The notes: generated from the letters alone by a model not told the origin. Counted from the first letter of the stretch, positions 1 to 9,138 are shown. The stretch is 20,338 nucleotides of DNA from CBDUQP01 sp965369385 (GCA_965369385.1 CBDUQP010000052.1:1-20338); one strand, 5' to 3'. Made by a program: numbers and translations.

Positions 1-91
1 TGCTCGGTGAAATTCCGCGTACTCGCTACGGAACCCATTTTTCAACGGACTGCTAAGACTTGCAGTCAGATGGGGCATGGATGTTGGCTGG

Positions 92-1615
92 TCAGTGTGT
101 CAGGGCATATGTGAGGATATTTACGCCCAGTTTCATTGAATCGCCCTGGCTGTAACCCCGATTGAAAGCGAAGTCAATATTTTCCCAACCATTACCGAGT
201 GAGAGGGGAGAATAGATCACCGCAAGTTGCCCGTCTATGGTGATTCCCTCCAGTGTGGGGCGGTTCACGTTGCCGGCTTGTGCTCGTACTGCATCGGTGT
301 ACCTGACGCGGCTGATGGCATTGGGCACGCGATAAAGCTGCGATTTGGCTTCGATGAGTTTGAGCTTCTTGCTGGGCAGGACGCGGGCGATTTCGCGCCG
401 GAATGCGACGTCGAATGCCTTTTTGCCGGCAGCGGCATCGGATATGAGCACTCCACCGCTCGAAAGATATTCTCTGAGGCGTTTGACGGCGGATTCGGTA
501 AGTTTGAAATCTCGAAGTCCGGTCATGTACAGCACGGGAAACTTGAACAGGTCGGCGTCTGCGGGCTCGACGGTCTGGCGTTTGAATTGCACCTTGAGCG
601 TGGTGTTTTCGGCGATGTGCTTCATCAGGTTTGGCAGTCCGTGATGGGTGGGGTCCCAGTCACCGTTGTGGACTATTTGCCCGATCACGAGTTGGTCGCG
701 GCTGGCGTCGTCTTGCTGGTGGAACCTCTTTTCGGCGGCCCATGCCCGGGCGTATTGCAAGTTGGACAGTGTAGTGGCGATTATGTTGACGCCAAGTTTC
801 AGTGCATCATCCTGGTGATAGAGCGTTCCGCCTTCGATGGGGTTGCGTGAGACATCCCACCCGCAGTTGAGGTCGATCGGGGAGTAGATAATCGCGGGCC
901 TGCATCCAAGGTAGACTGCTTCAAGATAGGGTTTCGTTTTGCGGAAGGGCTCGGAGTTCTTGCGGAAACGCATTTCGGTGATTGGGAAGGGTGCGTGGAA
1001 CAGCGCCGAATCGGTATCGATTGCAGCCAGTTCGTGTTTGGGAAGTATTCGTTTAATTTCTCGAACCGCGCTGGTGCGGAATTCCTGGCGGCTGCACTGG
1101 GCGTGGACTACGAGCGTGCCTCCGTCATAGAGATACCTTCGTAGTTGTGAGACTATTTTTTCGGGCAGTCTGGGCATGGGAGTCCATCCCGTTACGTAAA
1201 GCAGTGGGATTTGCCTGGGGTTCCATGAGAACACCTTGTCGAGCTTCACCTGTGCATATTTGTAGTTGATTCCCAGGCGTCTGTTGGCATGACGCATGAG
1301 GCGTTCAATGTCGATGGTGGTTGTGGGGAATGAGTTGCGTTTTCCGCGTCCGGCAGAATCGAACAGTGTGTTCGCGGAGAAATTTATCATCCCCACCAGT
1401 GTGGGAGGAGTCGGCTGGCGTTTACGTTCGGTTCGCCGCAGTGGCGTGGCGGGTAGCGGAAGGGGGGGGATGCTTTCGCCCGCTGATCGGCGGTGCGGTT
1501 TCGCTTTCGGTGCTGCGGCTTTGGGGTTCTTCCAGGCTGCGCACAGGGGCGTCGTAAGCAGTAATAGAACTGCCAGCAGGATAGTAACGGGCGTTGGGTA
1601 TGGGCAGTGTTTCAT
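92..1615 (-). CDS. Exported protein with two tandem DUF4159 domains
   Basis: A 507-residue protein. The frame is open further upstream, but the ATG at 1615 is chosen because it opens a good signal peptide: MKHCPYP, then a hydrophobic run (ILLAVLLLLT) ending near CAA. A basic, proline-rich linker (about residues 30-70) is followed by two homologous units, about 75-290 and 305-507. Each has a strand ending in YVTG or YMTG, a helix ending in an RxYLxxGG turn (RRYLYDGGTL, REYLSSGGVL), and later the motif IIYSPIDL or VIYSPLSL followed by GW. These are hallmarks of DUF4159, a family common in planctomycetes with a class I glutamine amidotransferase-like fold. I see no catalytic triad and the biochemical role is unknown. 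Upstream is a terminator for the preceding gene, so this gene probably has its own promoter within 1616-1690. No Shine-Dalgarno sequence is evident. A run of eight C encodes part of the linker. Confidence 0.85.
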   Translation of the reverse strand: MKHCPYPTPVTILLAVLLLLTTPLCAAWKNPKAAAPKAKPHRRSAGESIPPLPLPATPLRRTERKRQPTPPTLVGMINFSANTLFDSAGRGKRNSFPTTTIDIERLMRHANRRLGINYKYAQVKLDKVFSWNPRQIPLLYVTGWTPMPRLPEKIVSQLRRYLYDGGTLVVHAQCSRQEFRTSAVREIKRILPKHELAAIDTDSALFHAPFPITEMRFRKNSEPFRKTKPYLEAVYLGCRPAIIYSPIDLNCGWDVSRNPIEGGTLYHQDDALKLGVNIIATTLSNLQYARAWAAEKRFHQQDDASRDQLVIGQIVHNGDWDPTHHGLPNLMKHIAENTTLKVQFKRQTVEPADADLFKFPVLYMTGLRDFKLTESAVKRLREYLSSGGVLISDAAAGKKAFDVAFRREIARVLPSKKLKLIEAKSQLYRVPNAISRVRYTDAVRAQAGNVNRPTLEGITIDGQLAVIYSPLSLGNGWENIDFAFNRGYSQGDSMKLGVNILTYALTH

Positions 1616-1688
1616 GGGCACATTCAGCCAAACGCGACAATTGCCGGTGCAATTGCGGCCGGCGGTTTTCAAAAAATCATAGCGCAAG

Positions 1689-1720
1689 AAAAAGCCCCGC
1701 CCAATCGGACGGGACTTTTT
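1689..1720 (-). terminator. Rho-independent terminator after the TPR lipoprotein gene
   Basis: Read on the minus strand, a stem of about 14 pairs (AAAAAGTCCCGTCC against GGGCGGGGCTTTTT, with two G-U pairs) closes a short loop and ends in a T run. The wobbles are allowed only in the minus-strand RNA; on the plus strand they become A-C mismatches. It therefore serves the gene ending at 1837 and separates it from the DUF4159 gene. Confidence 0.8.
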
Positions 1721-1836
1721 GTCAGGGCAAACTGATAAGCCCGGATATTGGCAAGTCGTTGCCTGTCTGCTGCTGTGCAGGCAGGTTATCGCCCGACGTT
1801 TTCGTGTGCTACAGGGCACTATTGCCTGCTATTTTA

Positions 1837-2832
1837 CTATTCGCCTCGGTTTATGACATCGTCAAGCTGCGGTATTCGTCGCCTGGCCATGAAGCGGTTG
1901 GTCTGTATGGAAAGTTCGTATCTCAGCACGTCTTTGTATAGCTGGCGTGCGCGAGAGAAGTTGTGCAGGCGAAGGTCATAGACGACGGCGGCCTGGTAGC
2001 GTGCGCCTATCTGGATGTCCGGATTCCACTGCCATGCACGCTCGTACCACATTACCGCCCGTACGTTTTCGTTGAAGTACTCGCGGTAAATATGTGCGAT
2101 GTAGAATGCCGAAAGCGGGCTCTTTGTGCTTTCGGGGAAGCGTTCGACCAGTTCGAGGAACTTGGCGAGAGCCTTCCTCTGTTGCTTATATGATGCTATC
2201 GCCGGAATCCGAGAGTTATTCTTATAGATGGTGTATGCCTCGGCGTAGAGCTGCTCGGCCGCCGGTATCACCTTGATCGGCTTGAGATTCTTGCCGGGCG
2301 CTTCTGCACTGAAGTAGTACATGTATGTTCGCACCGGGTCGAGGCGTTCGATGACTCTGGCGATGATTTCAGCCTTCTGTCCGCTGCCCTGCTTTCGGTA
2401 GGCCGCCAAAAGATCTCGCATGGATGCTTTGTATGCCTTCCTTGCTTCGACCACATACTCCACGAGCAGTCTGGGGTCGGTATCTTTGAGCGATTCCCCG
2501 GCGGGGGGGATGATCTCAGGCAGACCTGCCCAGTCAAACCACATTGCCTCATCGAGATTCTCAAGTTCTTTGGAGGCCCACAGGTAGCGGTCCGCATCGC
2601 CGATGCTGTCGTAGTAGGCTTTGAGAATGTTGGTGCGGAAGCGGTAGTTGATCCTGGCCTTTTCCGATTCCGTGACCGCGTTGAGTTCAGCCTTGTTTGC
2701 TGGCCCCACGGTCACAACCTTGATGGCGTCACCCTTGGAGTTCTGAATTTGTGACGGTTTCGAGTCGCATCCGGCCCCAATTCCGCACATAATCAAAGCA
2801 GCGATCAGCGTCCATGTTGTTTTTCTGGTCAT
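1837..2832 (-). CDS. Lipoprotein with TPR-like helical repeats
   Basis: A 331-residue protein. The ATG at 2832 is preferred over an upstream in-frame start because AAGGAAG lies seven bases before it and the protein then begins with a lipoprotein signal (MTRKTTWTLIAALIMCGIGAGC, lipid attachment at Cys22). The body is helical and charged. The C-terminal third (about 190-310) has TPR-like helix pairs with FPESTKSPLSAFYIAHIYRE and AVMWYERAWQWNPD, spaced as in tetratricopeptide repeats. Such lipoproteins usually act as envelope scaffolds; no specific partner can be inferred. The gene is monocistronic, ending at a strong terminator (1689-1720) and divergent from the acyltransferase gene. The TPR assignment is moderately sure and the function is unknown. 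Confidence 0.8.
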   Translation of the reverse strand: MTRKTTWTLIAALIMCGIGAGCDSKPSQIQNSKGDAIKVVTVGPANKAELNAVTESEKARINYRFRTNILKAYYDSIGDADRYLWASKELENLDEAMWFDWAGLPEIIPPAGESLKDTDPRLLVEYVVEARKAYKASMRDLLAAYRKQGSGQKAEIIARVIERLDPVRTYMYYFSAEAPGKNLKPIKVIPAAEQLYAEAYTIYKNNSRIPAIASYKQQRKALAKFLELVERFPESTKSPLSAFYIAHIYREYFNENVRAVMWYERAWQWNPDIQIGARYQAAVVYDLRLHNFSRARQLYKDVLRYELSIQTNRFMARRRIPQLDDVINRGE

Positions 2833-3056
2833 CGCAGTGCTTCCTTTGCAAAGTTGTACCGATCCTTCAAATTGCCCACTACTGCACACATTCGCATACA
2901 TTAGAGGGCATTATCGTCCTGTACGGGCTCCCTTGCAAGTGGAACGCATAAAATGTGCCTCTGGACACCACTTTTAATGCCCCGTAATATTGGTGGCGCG
3001 CCCGGTGACGAAGTGTCTGCCGGCCTGCTGGCGGGACAAGGGCCCAGGCAATAATA

Positions 3057-3797
3057 ATGAAGATAACTCATCCAATAGCAACCAGGTGCGCTTCATTTGC
3101 CATTTCATGGCTTGCGCGGGCATGGGTGGGGACCCAGAGCATTTGGGTACGGTATCGCGGAGATCGCGAGCTTGCCTACACAAATGGTGGGCCCGGGATA
3201 CACGTTTTCTGGCATGAGACCATGCTTTTTCCGCTCTATTGCTTCTGCGGGCCCGGAACCAGCACGCTGGTCAGCCAGCACCGTGATGGCGAACTGATTA
3301 CCCAGGTTATGGGAATGTTCCGAGGAAGGGCAATCAGGGGATCAAGCACCCGTGGCGGTTCGGTAGCTATCCGAAACATGATTCGCCAGGGACGAATCGG
3401 GCACATGAGTATTACACCCGATGGTCCGCGAGGGCCCCGAAGGGTGGTTCAAAAGGGTGCAATATACGTGGCATCCATGACCGGCGCTGCGATTACGCCA
3501 ATTGGTTTCGGCTTTGGCAACTGCTGGCGGGCAAAGAGTTGGGACCGCATGATGCTTCCGCGGCCGGGCGAGAATGCGGTGTGCGTTGTTGGTGAACCCA
3601 TAAGCGTGCCCCCCAAGCTTGATCGCGATCAAGTTGAGGAATATCGCCTGAAAGTGCAGGCCGCACTGGACGATGTGCAGGCAGAAGCCGAACACCTTGC
3701 CGATAGCCGAACCGTGCTTGACGATATGGAGCCCGGCATGCAATCCGCTCGCCAGTGGCGTCTGAGGCGATCGAAATCCTTCAGGATTCACGCTTAA
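3057..3797 (+). CDS. Lysophospholipid acyltransferase family protein (DUF374)
   Basis: A 246-residue protein. Recognisable DUF374/LPLAT motifs appear in order: FWHET with the presumed catalytic His53, SQHRDGE (73-79), RGSSTRGG (94-101) and ITPDGPRGPRRVVQ (about 119-132). A hydrophobic stretch (YVASMTGAAITPIGFGFG) follows. Members are predicted to transfer an acyl chain to a lipid A precursor or lysophospholipid at the inner membrane. Length is close to the usual 210-250. The N-terminus (residues 8-30) is amphipathic and may bind the membrane. The ATG at 3057 has only a weak AGG upstream. The gene stands alone, divergent from the TPR lipoprotein gene, and its substrate is not known from sequence. 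Confidence 0.88.
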   Translation: MKITHPIATRCASFAISWLARAWVGTQSIWVRYRGDRELAYTNGGPGIHVFWHETMLFPLYCFCGPGTSTLVSQHRDGELITQVMGMFRGRAIRGSSTRGGSVAIRNMIRQGRIGHMSITPDGPRGPRRVVQKGAIYVASMTGAAITPIGFGFGNCWRAKSWDRMMLPRPGENAVCVVGEPISVPPKLDRDQVEEYRLKVQAALDDVQAEAEHLADSRTVLDDMEPGMQSARQWRLRRSKSFRIHA

Positions 3798-4168
3798 CTG
3801 TGTTTGTAAGCGCTCCTATAGCATCAATTTGAATGCTTATCGTGTCGCGGTGTGTGGCATCGCGGTTTGCCTGTCCTGCATGTCTGATTCTCGCCAGTTT
3901 CATGATTCAGGTGATCCCCTTGTCTTGCTGGGGCTTCGGCGTGTTTTGGCGGAACACAAGTGTCTTGCCTGCATTTGTCGCTGACGGGTTATTTGTTTTG
4001 CTTTTTTGTTAGTAGAAACTGTTATTTGGGGCTTCTTGATTGACGTCTCCCTCAAAAGTCGACAGTGACCGAGAGTAGCGTTTATTTTGGGCTATAAGTC
4101 CTTTATTTGCGTTCTAGATCCTTGGTTTTTCAGGTTGCTTCACACTTCTGAGGGAAGCGTCTTGATTA
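3798..4168. other. Intergenic region without a supported gene
   Basis: About 370 bases between the 3' ends of two converging genes. It is T-rich on the plus strand (3990-4010 and 4080-4140). Only short hairpins occur, such as 3941-3957 (arms GTGTT/AACAC), and none has a convincing T run. I see no RNA gene and no ORF with a start signal. Confidence 0.5.
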
Positions 4169-4771
4169 TCACAGTTCTGCAAAAACGCGGCATGGGGCTG
4201 CTTCTGTGTTTTCGAGCGATAGCGGGGCAATGGTTATCTTGCAGGAATGTCCCAACGCCGACAGATTCATCAGTCCTTCTACTATAAGAACGTCTTTAGC
4301 AAACAGTTGTCGATGTGTATTGAATGGTTTGCGGTCGGGTGAGGGGGTGTCCATGGCGACGATTCGCACGCCGAGGGATATCAGTCGTTGGCCGGCTTGT
4401 GGAGTGAGGATGGGGTGGATGGTGAAGTATTCGGGGGTATGTATTTTGGAATCCCACCCGGTGTACAGCAGCACTATTTCCTCTTCGATTCTCGGCGGTA
4501 AATGCTTGTGATCAATACGCATAACACCTTGAAGGTTGAGCACTCTTGCCTGGGCGGTCAGTTCATCCAATTTGTATGAATCGAGTGTTCTGCCGCCTTT
4601 TATAAGGTGGGCGGGCGCTTCGATGTGTGTTCCGGCGTGCGTGGAGAAAGTTATCTCGTTAACCTCGGCACCGTCGGTATCGAGTCCGCAAGCTTTTCGG
4701 AAACTTACGGGCGGATCTCCCGGCCAGACGTCGGTGTTTTGGTTGAGTGGTTGGGTCAGGTCTACAATCAT
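4169..4771 (-). CDS. Cyclase family protein (metal-dependent hydrolase, KynB-like)
   Basis: A 200-residue protein of the PF04199 cyclase / kynurenine formamidase family. It starts MIVDLTQPLN with VWPGDPP at 15-21. The metal-binding signature HAGTHIEAPAH occupies residues 45-55. The usual Asp of HxGTHxDAPxH is Glu51 here, a conservative change. MDTPSPDR and NTHRQLF further on match the second conserved block. Family members hydrolyse N-formylkynurenine, isatin or cyclic amides; the actual substrate cannot be told. No tryptophan-catabolism genes lie nearby. The start is supported by AGAAGGA eight bases upstream. A perfect hairpin (4794-4815) sits in the leader just before that site. Confidence 0.88.
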   Translation of the reverse strand: MIVDLTQPLNQNTDVWPGDPPVSFRKACGLDTDGAEVNEITFSTHAGTHIEAPAHLIKGGRTLDSYKLDELTAQARVLNLQGVMRIDHKHLPPRIEEEIVLLYTGWDSKIHTPEYFTIHPILTPQAGQRLISLGVRIVAMDTPSPDRKPFNTHRQLFAKDVLIVEGLMNLSALGHSCKITIAPLSLENTEAAPCRVFAEL

Positions 4772-4793
4772 GGTGCAATCCTTCTGTGGAACT

Positions 4794-4815
4794 TGCGGGA
4801 AACAGTGTTCCCGCA
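4794..4815 (-). promoter_or_regulatory. Perfect inverted repeat in the leader of the cyclase gene
   Basis: Arms TGCGGGAA and TTCCCGCA are perfect complements around a six-base loop. The repeat lies about 22 bases upstream of the cyclase ATG, just before its Shine-Dalgarno site, and has no T run. It could be an operator or an mRNA hairpin affecting ribosome access. No cognate regulator is identified. Confidence 0.45.
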
Positions 4816-5002
4816 GGCCAGTGATGCTGCGATATACAGTTCGGTCGCCCTTTTCGGGGGTGATGGTCGCGGCTGATAATGGAGTTTAGCATAAGGGTGC
4901 AGGTATTTTGAGTATTAAGATGGTCTGTTATGGTGGGATTGTTGGAACCTTCCGGTTTCCCGCGGAGCAGTTAGCTTAGCGGGGGGGTGTCTGGAGAGAT
5001 GT

Positions 5003-6283
5003 GTGTTTGTGAATGTTGTTAGATATCCTATGATTGCCTGTGCGTTAGTGGCTTTGTGCGCATTGGCGGTCGGATGCGCAGACGAGAGCCCATCCGGCGA
5101 GCCCGCAGATGGCGAAGCGAGGGAATCGAAGGCAGTCACTCCTGCTGATTTTCCGCGTGCTTTCTTGCCGGGCATTGAGTCTCCCGGTGTAATTCCTGCA
5201 CGTGAATACCTCATAGCGTTCTCAAATGGCGATATGGACGATCTCTGGCGAATCTGCCTGCTGAGGGATTTTGAGGAGATAGGGCGCAAGTATTTAGAGG
5301 CATTTGGCGTGAGCGTGGTGGTATCGACTTCGGGTAACGATTCCGGAAGGCAGATTGAGGATATCAGGCAATTGCTGAAGCTCGAGCCGGATCTTCTGAT
5401 ATTCTCCGCCAACGAGTCTGCGCCGCTGGCGGTAGTGCACGAGATGTGTCAGAAGGCCAGAGTGCCATATATCACCGTCGATCGTGGGGTTTCGAATCCT
5501 TCGGCATGGGACAGTCCCGACGATATGTACGTAAGCCACATATCCGTTGACTTCATGAAACAGGGCGTGATTCAGGGGCACTGCATTGCAGAATACTTGA
5601 AGAAGAAAAATGGGCGTCCTGTGGGCAATGTGATAGAGCTGGCGGGAATGCCTCTGTCCCAGCCGGGGAAGCAACGCTCTCAGGGGCTTCATCTTGTGTT
5701 GGACTCATATCCTGAGATTCGCGTGGTGGAGTCAGTTTCGGGGCGATTCGATCGCGACAAGGGCTACGATGTAATGCGCAAGTTGTTGAGCAAGTATGAA
5801 GCCGGAACGATAGACGCCATTGGGGGGGCAGCTGATGTCAGTTGTCTGGGGGCACTTCAGGCGGCCAAAGAGAGCGGCCGGACAGACATGATAGGTCCGG
5901 TCTTTGGGATAGGCGCGGTCGTGAACTTCCTTGAACAGATTCGTGACGGCGGGGCGTCTGTTGATGTGGAAACCACGCCATACCTGGCGATGATTGCTCT
6001 TGAGTATGGTATCCGGTACTTGAACGGCCAGAGTGTTCCGGCGTCGGTGATGCTGCCTGTAAGGGTATACCGCGCCGGTGACCTGACGGACGAACACATA
6101 AAGCGTATGCGAAACAGCGGTATAGCGTTCCCATATATCGAGTGGGGAGGCTTCGCGGAGCTGAACGTTGACGTGAAGAAGTATTACCCGAAGAGTTGGA
6201 TAGAGAATGTATCACTGCTGAAGCTGCCCGCCTTTAAGACCCAGCCGCCGGTGAAAGTGAAGAAATTGGGGGCAAGCGGATGA
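5003..6283 (+). CDS. Periplasmic sugar-binding-type lipoprotein (Peripla_BP_4-like)
   Basis: A 426-residue protein. A GTG start at 5003, just after GGAGAG, gives a lipoprotein signal (hydrophobic ACALVALCALAVGC, lipid attachment at Cys25). GTG 5009 is an alternative start with longer spacing. After a short acidic linker the type I periplasmic-binding fold runs from about 68 to 385. It opens EYLIAFSNGDMDDLWR and contains LLKLEPDLLIFSANES, VPYITVDRG and GAADVSCLGALQAAKESGR, typical of ribose/galactose-type binding proteins. The stop overlaps the start of the histidine kinase gene (ATGA), so translation is coupled. With no permease or ATPase nearby, it more likely presents a ligand to the kinase, as LuxP does to LuxQ or TorT to TorS, than feeds a transporter. 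The ligand is unknown. Confidence 0.87.
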   Translation: MFVNVVRYPMIACALVALCALAVGCADESPSGEPADGEARESKAVTPADFPRAFLPGIESPGVIPAREYLIAFSNGDMDDLWRICLLRDFEEIGRKYLEAFGVSVVVSTSGNDSGRQIEDIRQLLKLEPDLLIFSANESAPLAVVHEMCQKARVPYITVDRGVSNPSAWDSPDDMYVSHISVDFMKQGVIQGHCIAEYLKKKNGRPVGNVIELAGMPLSQPGKQRSQGLHLVLDSYPEIRVVESVSGRFDRDKGYDVMRKLLSKYEAGTIDAIGGAADVSCLGALQAAKESGRTDMIGPVFGIGAVVNFLEQIRDGGASVDVETTPYLAMIALEYGIRYLNGQSVPASVMLPVRVYRAGDLTDEHIKRMRNSGIAFPYIEWGGFAELNVDVKKYYPKSWIENVSLLKLPAFKTQPPVKVKKLGASG

Positions 6284-9138
6284 CAGTATCGCGAAAGCAT
6301 CTCATATCTTCATGGACCGTTCCACTCGTAATTGTCGTCAGTTTCGTGGGCGTTGTGATGATGCATATTTATTCGGGGGCAGCCATTGGTCGTCTGCAGG
6401 TCAGGCGTGGTGAAGCCCAGGCTCTCATGGACGGTTGGAACTCTTTTGACGCTAACACTATCGCGATGATCATTTCCCCCGATATGGTCCTGGCCAGGGA
6501 GCAATGGGAAGTGACGACGGCGTCTTTTGAGGGTCAGCTCGGAGAATTTCTGAATTCCGAAGGGTGCAACGAGTTGGCATCGGAGGATCCGAAGTTTCGC
6601 AGGCAACTCAAAAGCACAAGGAAATTCTGGGCCTATATGAGTGCCAAGATCGTTCGTTTGCGCGAGGATATGGATTCCCATAGCTACATCCAAAGCGAAA
6701 GCCTGCGTGCCACTAAGGGAGGGGCATTGTACAAATACGGATTTTACATCGGAAAGGGAGAGCCTTCCGCAGAGCATGAATCGCTCAGAAGATTCGTGAA
6801 CGAAGTGACCTATCTTTGCCAGACTTCTCGCGGCCAGTTCGCCGGTATTCTTGAAAACACGGTTGATGTTATCTCGGAGAGAATAGACTCTCAAACGCGG
6901 CGATTGGAATTGATGACATTTATACTGTCTGCGGGGATTATGTTGGTTACCTTGGTGTTCATTGTTTTCAAGAACCGCGCGTTGACCAAAAACAGCCGCG
7001 CACTTCGTCTGTCGCGGGAGATGCTCACCCTTGTAATGGACAATGTTCCGCAGGCTGTGTTCTGGAAGGATCGAGGCAAGAAGTATCTGGGATGTAACAA
7101 GGCTTTCGCCGAGATGATGAACCTGGATGCTTGTGAAGATGTTGTCGGAAAAACCGATGCCAATCTATTGTGGTCTGACGACCTGACTGATGCAATAGGC
7201 AAGCGGGACGAACGTGTTATGTCCACTGACATGGCGGACAGGCATGTGCTTGAGCCTCGCCAGCTTGCAGATGGAAGGCAAGTATGGTTGGATAGCAGTG
7301 ATGTTCCGCTTCACGACTCCAAGGGGAAGGTAGTCGGTATTCTGGGATCCTATCAGGATATTACCGTTCTTAAGAAGGCAGAATCCGCACTTTACAAGAT
7401 TCACGAGGACCTGGAAAATCTCGTGAATGATCGTACCGCGATGCTCGAACTGACAAACGGTAAGCTCGAAGCGGAAATACGCCAGAAAGAAAGAATGGAG
7501 AGACAGCTCACCAAGGCCAAAGAAGATGCCGTTGTTGCCAACCAGGCCAAGGGAGAGCTCCTTGCCCGCACCAGTCATGATCTGCGCACGCCTATCGGCG
7601 GATTGATCGGGGTATCCGAGCTCATTTTGAATACCAAACTTTCACGGGAGCAGCGGGAATATGTTCAGATGATGGTTATGGCAGCAGAGACGCTGTTGCG
7701 AATCACGGATGACATTCCGGAGTTTGCCAGGTCGCAGACGGGTGTGCTGCGAGCGGAGCAGGTTGCTTTCAGTTTGCGGGAGTGCATTTCAAGTGCGGTT
7801 GGGATGTTATCGATAAGGGCGGCACAGAAGGGTTTGGAGTTGCTCTGCCGTGTCTCGCCGGATGTCCCAGATATTGTCGTTGGCGCTTCAGACAGGTTAA
7901 GGCAGATTCTTGTGAGTCTCGTATCCAATGCGGTCAAGTTCACCGCTGTGGGGCAAGTCATGGTGGTTGCACATGCCACCGAAGCGTCCGAAGACAAAAT
8001 ATCCATGGTCATTACGGTGACTGATACGGGCATGGGAATTGCTGATGACATCATGCCTGGTGTGTTGGATATTCTTCATCGCCGGGGAAGTGTATCTTCA
8101 TCCGGTGTGCATCTCGATGGTATGGGGTTGGTGATAGCAGCCGATCTGGCGGCAATGCTGGGCGGCAGGGTAGGAGTGAAGACCGCAGTTGCAAAGGGCA
8201 CGACGTTTACGTTGGAATGTGAGTTTGCTCTGGCGGATGAACTCCAAGCTTCGCAGGCGGCGATTGATCCCGAAACCATTGCAGGCATCAGGAAGCTGTC
8301 TGTGCTGGTGGCCGACGATAACGAAACCAGCAGGGATATACTCCAGGAGCAATTCTCCTCGCTGGGTGTGTGTTGCGAGTTTGCTTCTGACGGACTGGAT
8401 GCCTTGAGGGCAATGCAGAGAGCACGTTACGAAGGGCGAACGTTCAGTGCGGTGGTTTTGGATGAAGAAATGCCCGAGATGGACGGTTTCGTGGTGGCTG
8501 AGAAGGCAAAGTCTGACCCGACTCTTGCCTCGTCGGTATTGATGATGCTGTCGTCATCCAGGCGAGTGGAAGCTATCGAACGGTGTAGGAACCTGGGCGT
8601 TGAGGGATATCTGGTGAAGCCCGTATGGCAGAATGACCTGCTTGACGCCCTGATACAGGTATTGCCGGAAACGAAATTGCGAGAGCAGGAAGCCAGAATC
8701 GATCAGCAGGCTCCCTGGCAAGTGTATACGGGCAGGCCGCTGAGAGTTTTGCTCGTGGAAGACGATCCGGTGAGCAGGATGTTCGCGACGCGAGTCCTCG
8801 AAAAGAGCGGACACACCGTCGAAAACGCCGCCGATGGCGTGCAGGCCGTCGAGATGTGGGATTGCGGGCAGTTCGAGGTGATATTGATGGATATTCAGAT
8901 GGCGGGGATGACCGGTTTGGAGGCGGCCGCCGAGATCAGGCGGCGGGAACGCGGAACGGGAAAGCATATCGCAATCATAGCCACAACCGCCCGAGCATTG
9001 CCCGGTGACAGGGAAGAGTGCTTGCGATCCGGTATGGATGCGTATCTCACCAAACCGATCATGGCAGGCGAATTGCTGGAACAGCTCTTGAGACTTTCTG
9101 GAACTGTGGATACCGAAACGCCGTCGTCTTCTCCCTGA
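6280..9138 (+). CDS. Hybrid sensor histidine kinase with PAS and two receiver domains
   Basis: A 952-residue membrane sensor. The first membrane helix is at about 12-31, a mainly helical periplasmic region at 34-210, and the second helix at about 212-231. A PAS domain (about 245-365, with FWKDRGKKYLGCNKAF) and a coiled coil (367-420) follow. HisKA carries the phospho-acceptor His433 in TSHDLRTP. The ATPase domain has an N box (Asn550 in SLVSNAVKFT), a G1 box (DTGMG, 582-586) and a reduced G2 box (GMGL, 614-617). Receiver 1 has Asp728 in VVLDEEMPEMDG and Lys770; receiver 2 has Asp829, phospho-acceptor Asp871 in LMDIQM and Lys925. There is no C-terminal HPt domain and no output domain, so a separate HPt protein and regulator must exist elsewhere. 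Coupling to the upstream binding protein suggests that protein is its input. Confidence 0.93.
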   Translation: MTVSRKHLISSWTVPLVIVVSFVGVVMMHIYSGAAIGRLQVRRGEAQALMDGWNSFDANTIAMIISPDMVLAREQWEVTTASFEGQLGEFLNSEGCNELASEDPKFRRQLKSTRKFWAYMSAKIVRLREDMDSHSYIQSESLRATKGGALYKYGFYIGKGEPSAEHESLRRFVNEVTYLCQTSRGQFAGILENTVDVISERIDSQTRRLELMTFILSAGIMLVTLVFIVFKNRALTKNSRALRLSREMLTLVMDNVPQAVFWKDRGKKYLGCNKAFAEMMNLDACEDVVGKTDANLLWSDDLTDAIGKRDERVMSTDMADRHVLEPRQLADGRQVWLDSSDVPLHDSKGKVVGILGSYQDITVLKKAESALYKIHEDLENLVNDRTAMLELTNGKLEAEIRQKERMERQLTKAKEDAVVANQAKGELLARTSHDLRTPIGGLIGVSELILNTKLSREQREYVQMMVMAAETLLRITDDIPEFARSQTGVLRAEQVAFSLRECISSAVGMLSIRAAQKGLELLCRVSPDVPDIVVGASDRLRQILVSLVSNAVKFTAVGQVMVVAHATEASEDKISMVITVTDTGMGIADDIMPGVLDILHRRGSVSSSGVHLDGMGLVIAADLAAMLGGRVGVKTAVAKGTTFTLECEFALADELQASQAAIDPETIAGIRKLSVLVADDNETSRDILQEQFSSLGVCCEFASDGLDALRAMQRARYEGRTFSAVVLDEEMPEMDGFVVAEKAKSDPTLASSVLMMLSSSRRVEAIERCRNLGVEGYLVKPVWQNDLLDALIQVLPETKLREQEARIDQQAPWQVYTGRPLRVLLVEDDPVSRMFATRVLEKSGHTVENAADGVQAVEMWDCGQFEVILMDIQMAGMTGLEAAAEIRRRERGTGKHIAIIATTARALPGDREECLRSGMDAYLTKPIMAGELLEQLLRLSGTVDTETPSSSP

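Noticed and set aside
1..91. Possible 3' end of a plus-strand gene: a frame from base 3 closes at TAA (54-56), with a weak TTCCG/CGGAA hairpin nearby.
   Set aside because: Only 17 codons are visible with no recognisable motif. It may be part of a dispersed repeat, but nothing in the window supports that.
227..850. 207-codon plus-strand ORF opposite the DUF4159 gene.
   Set aside because: Antisense shadow; the minus-strand protein has clear repeated domain motifs and a signal peptide.
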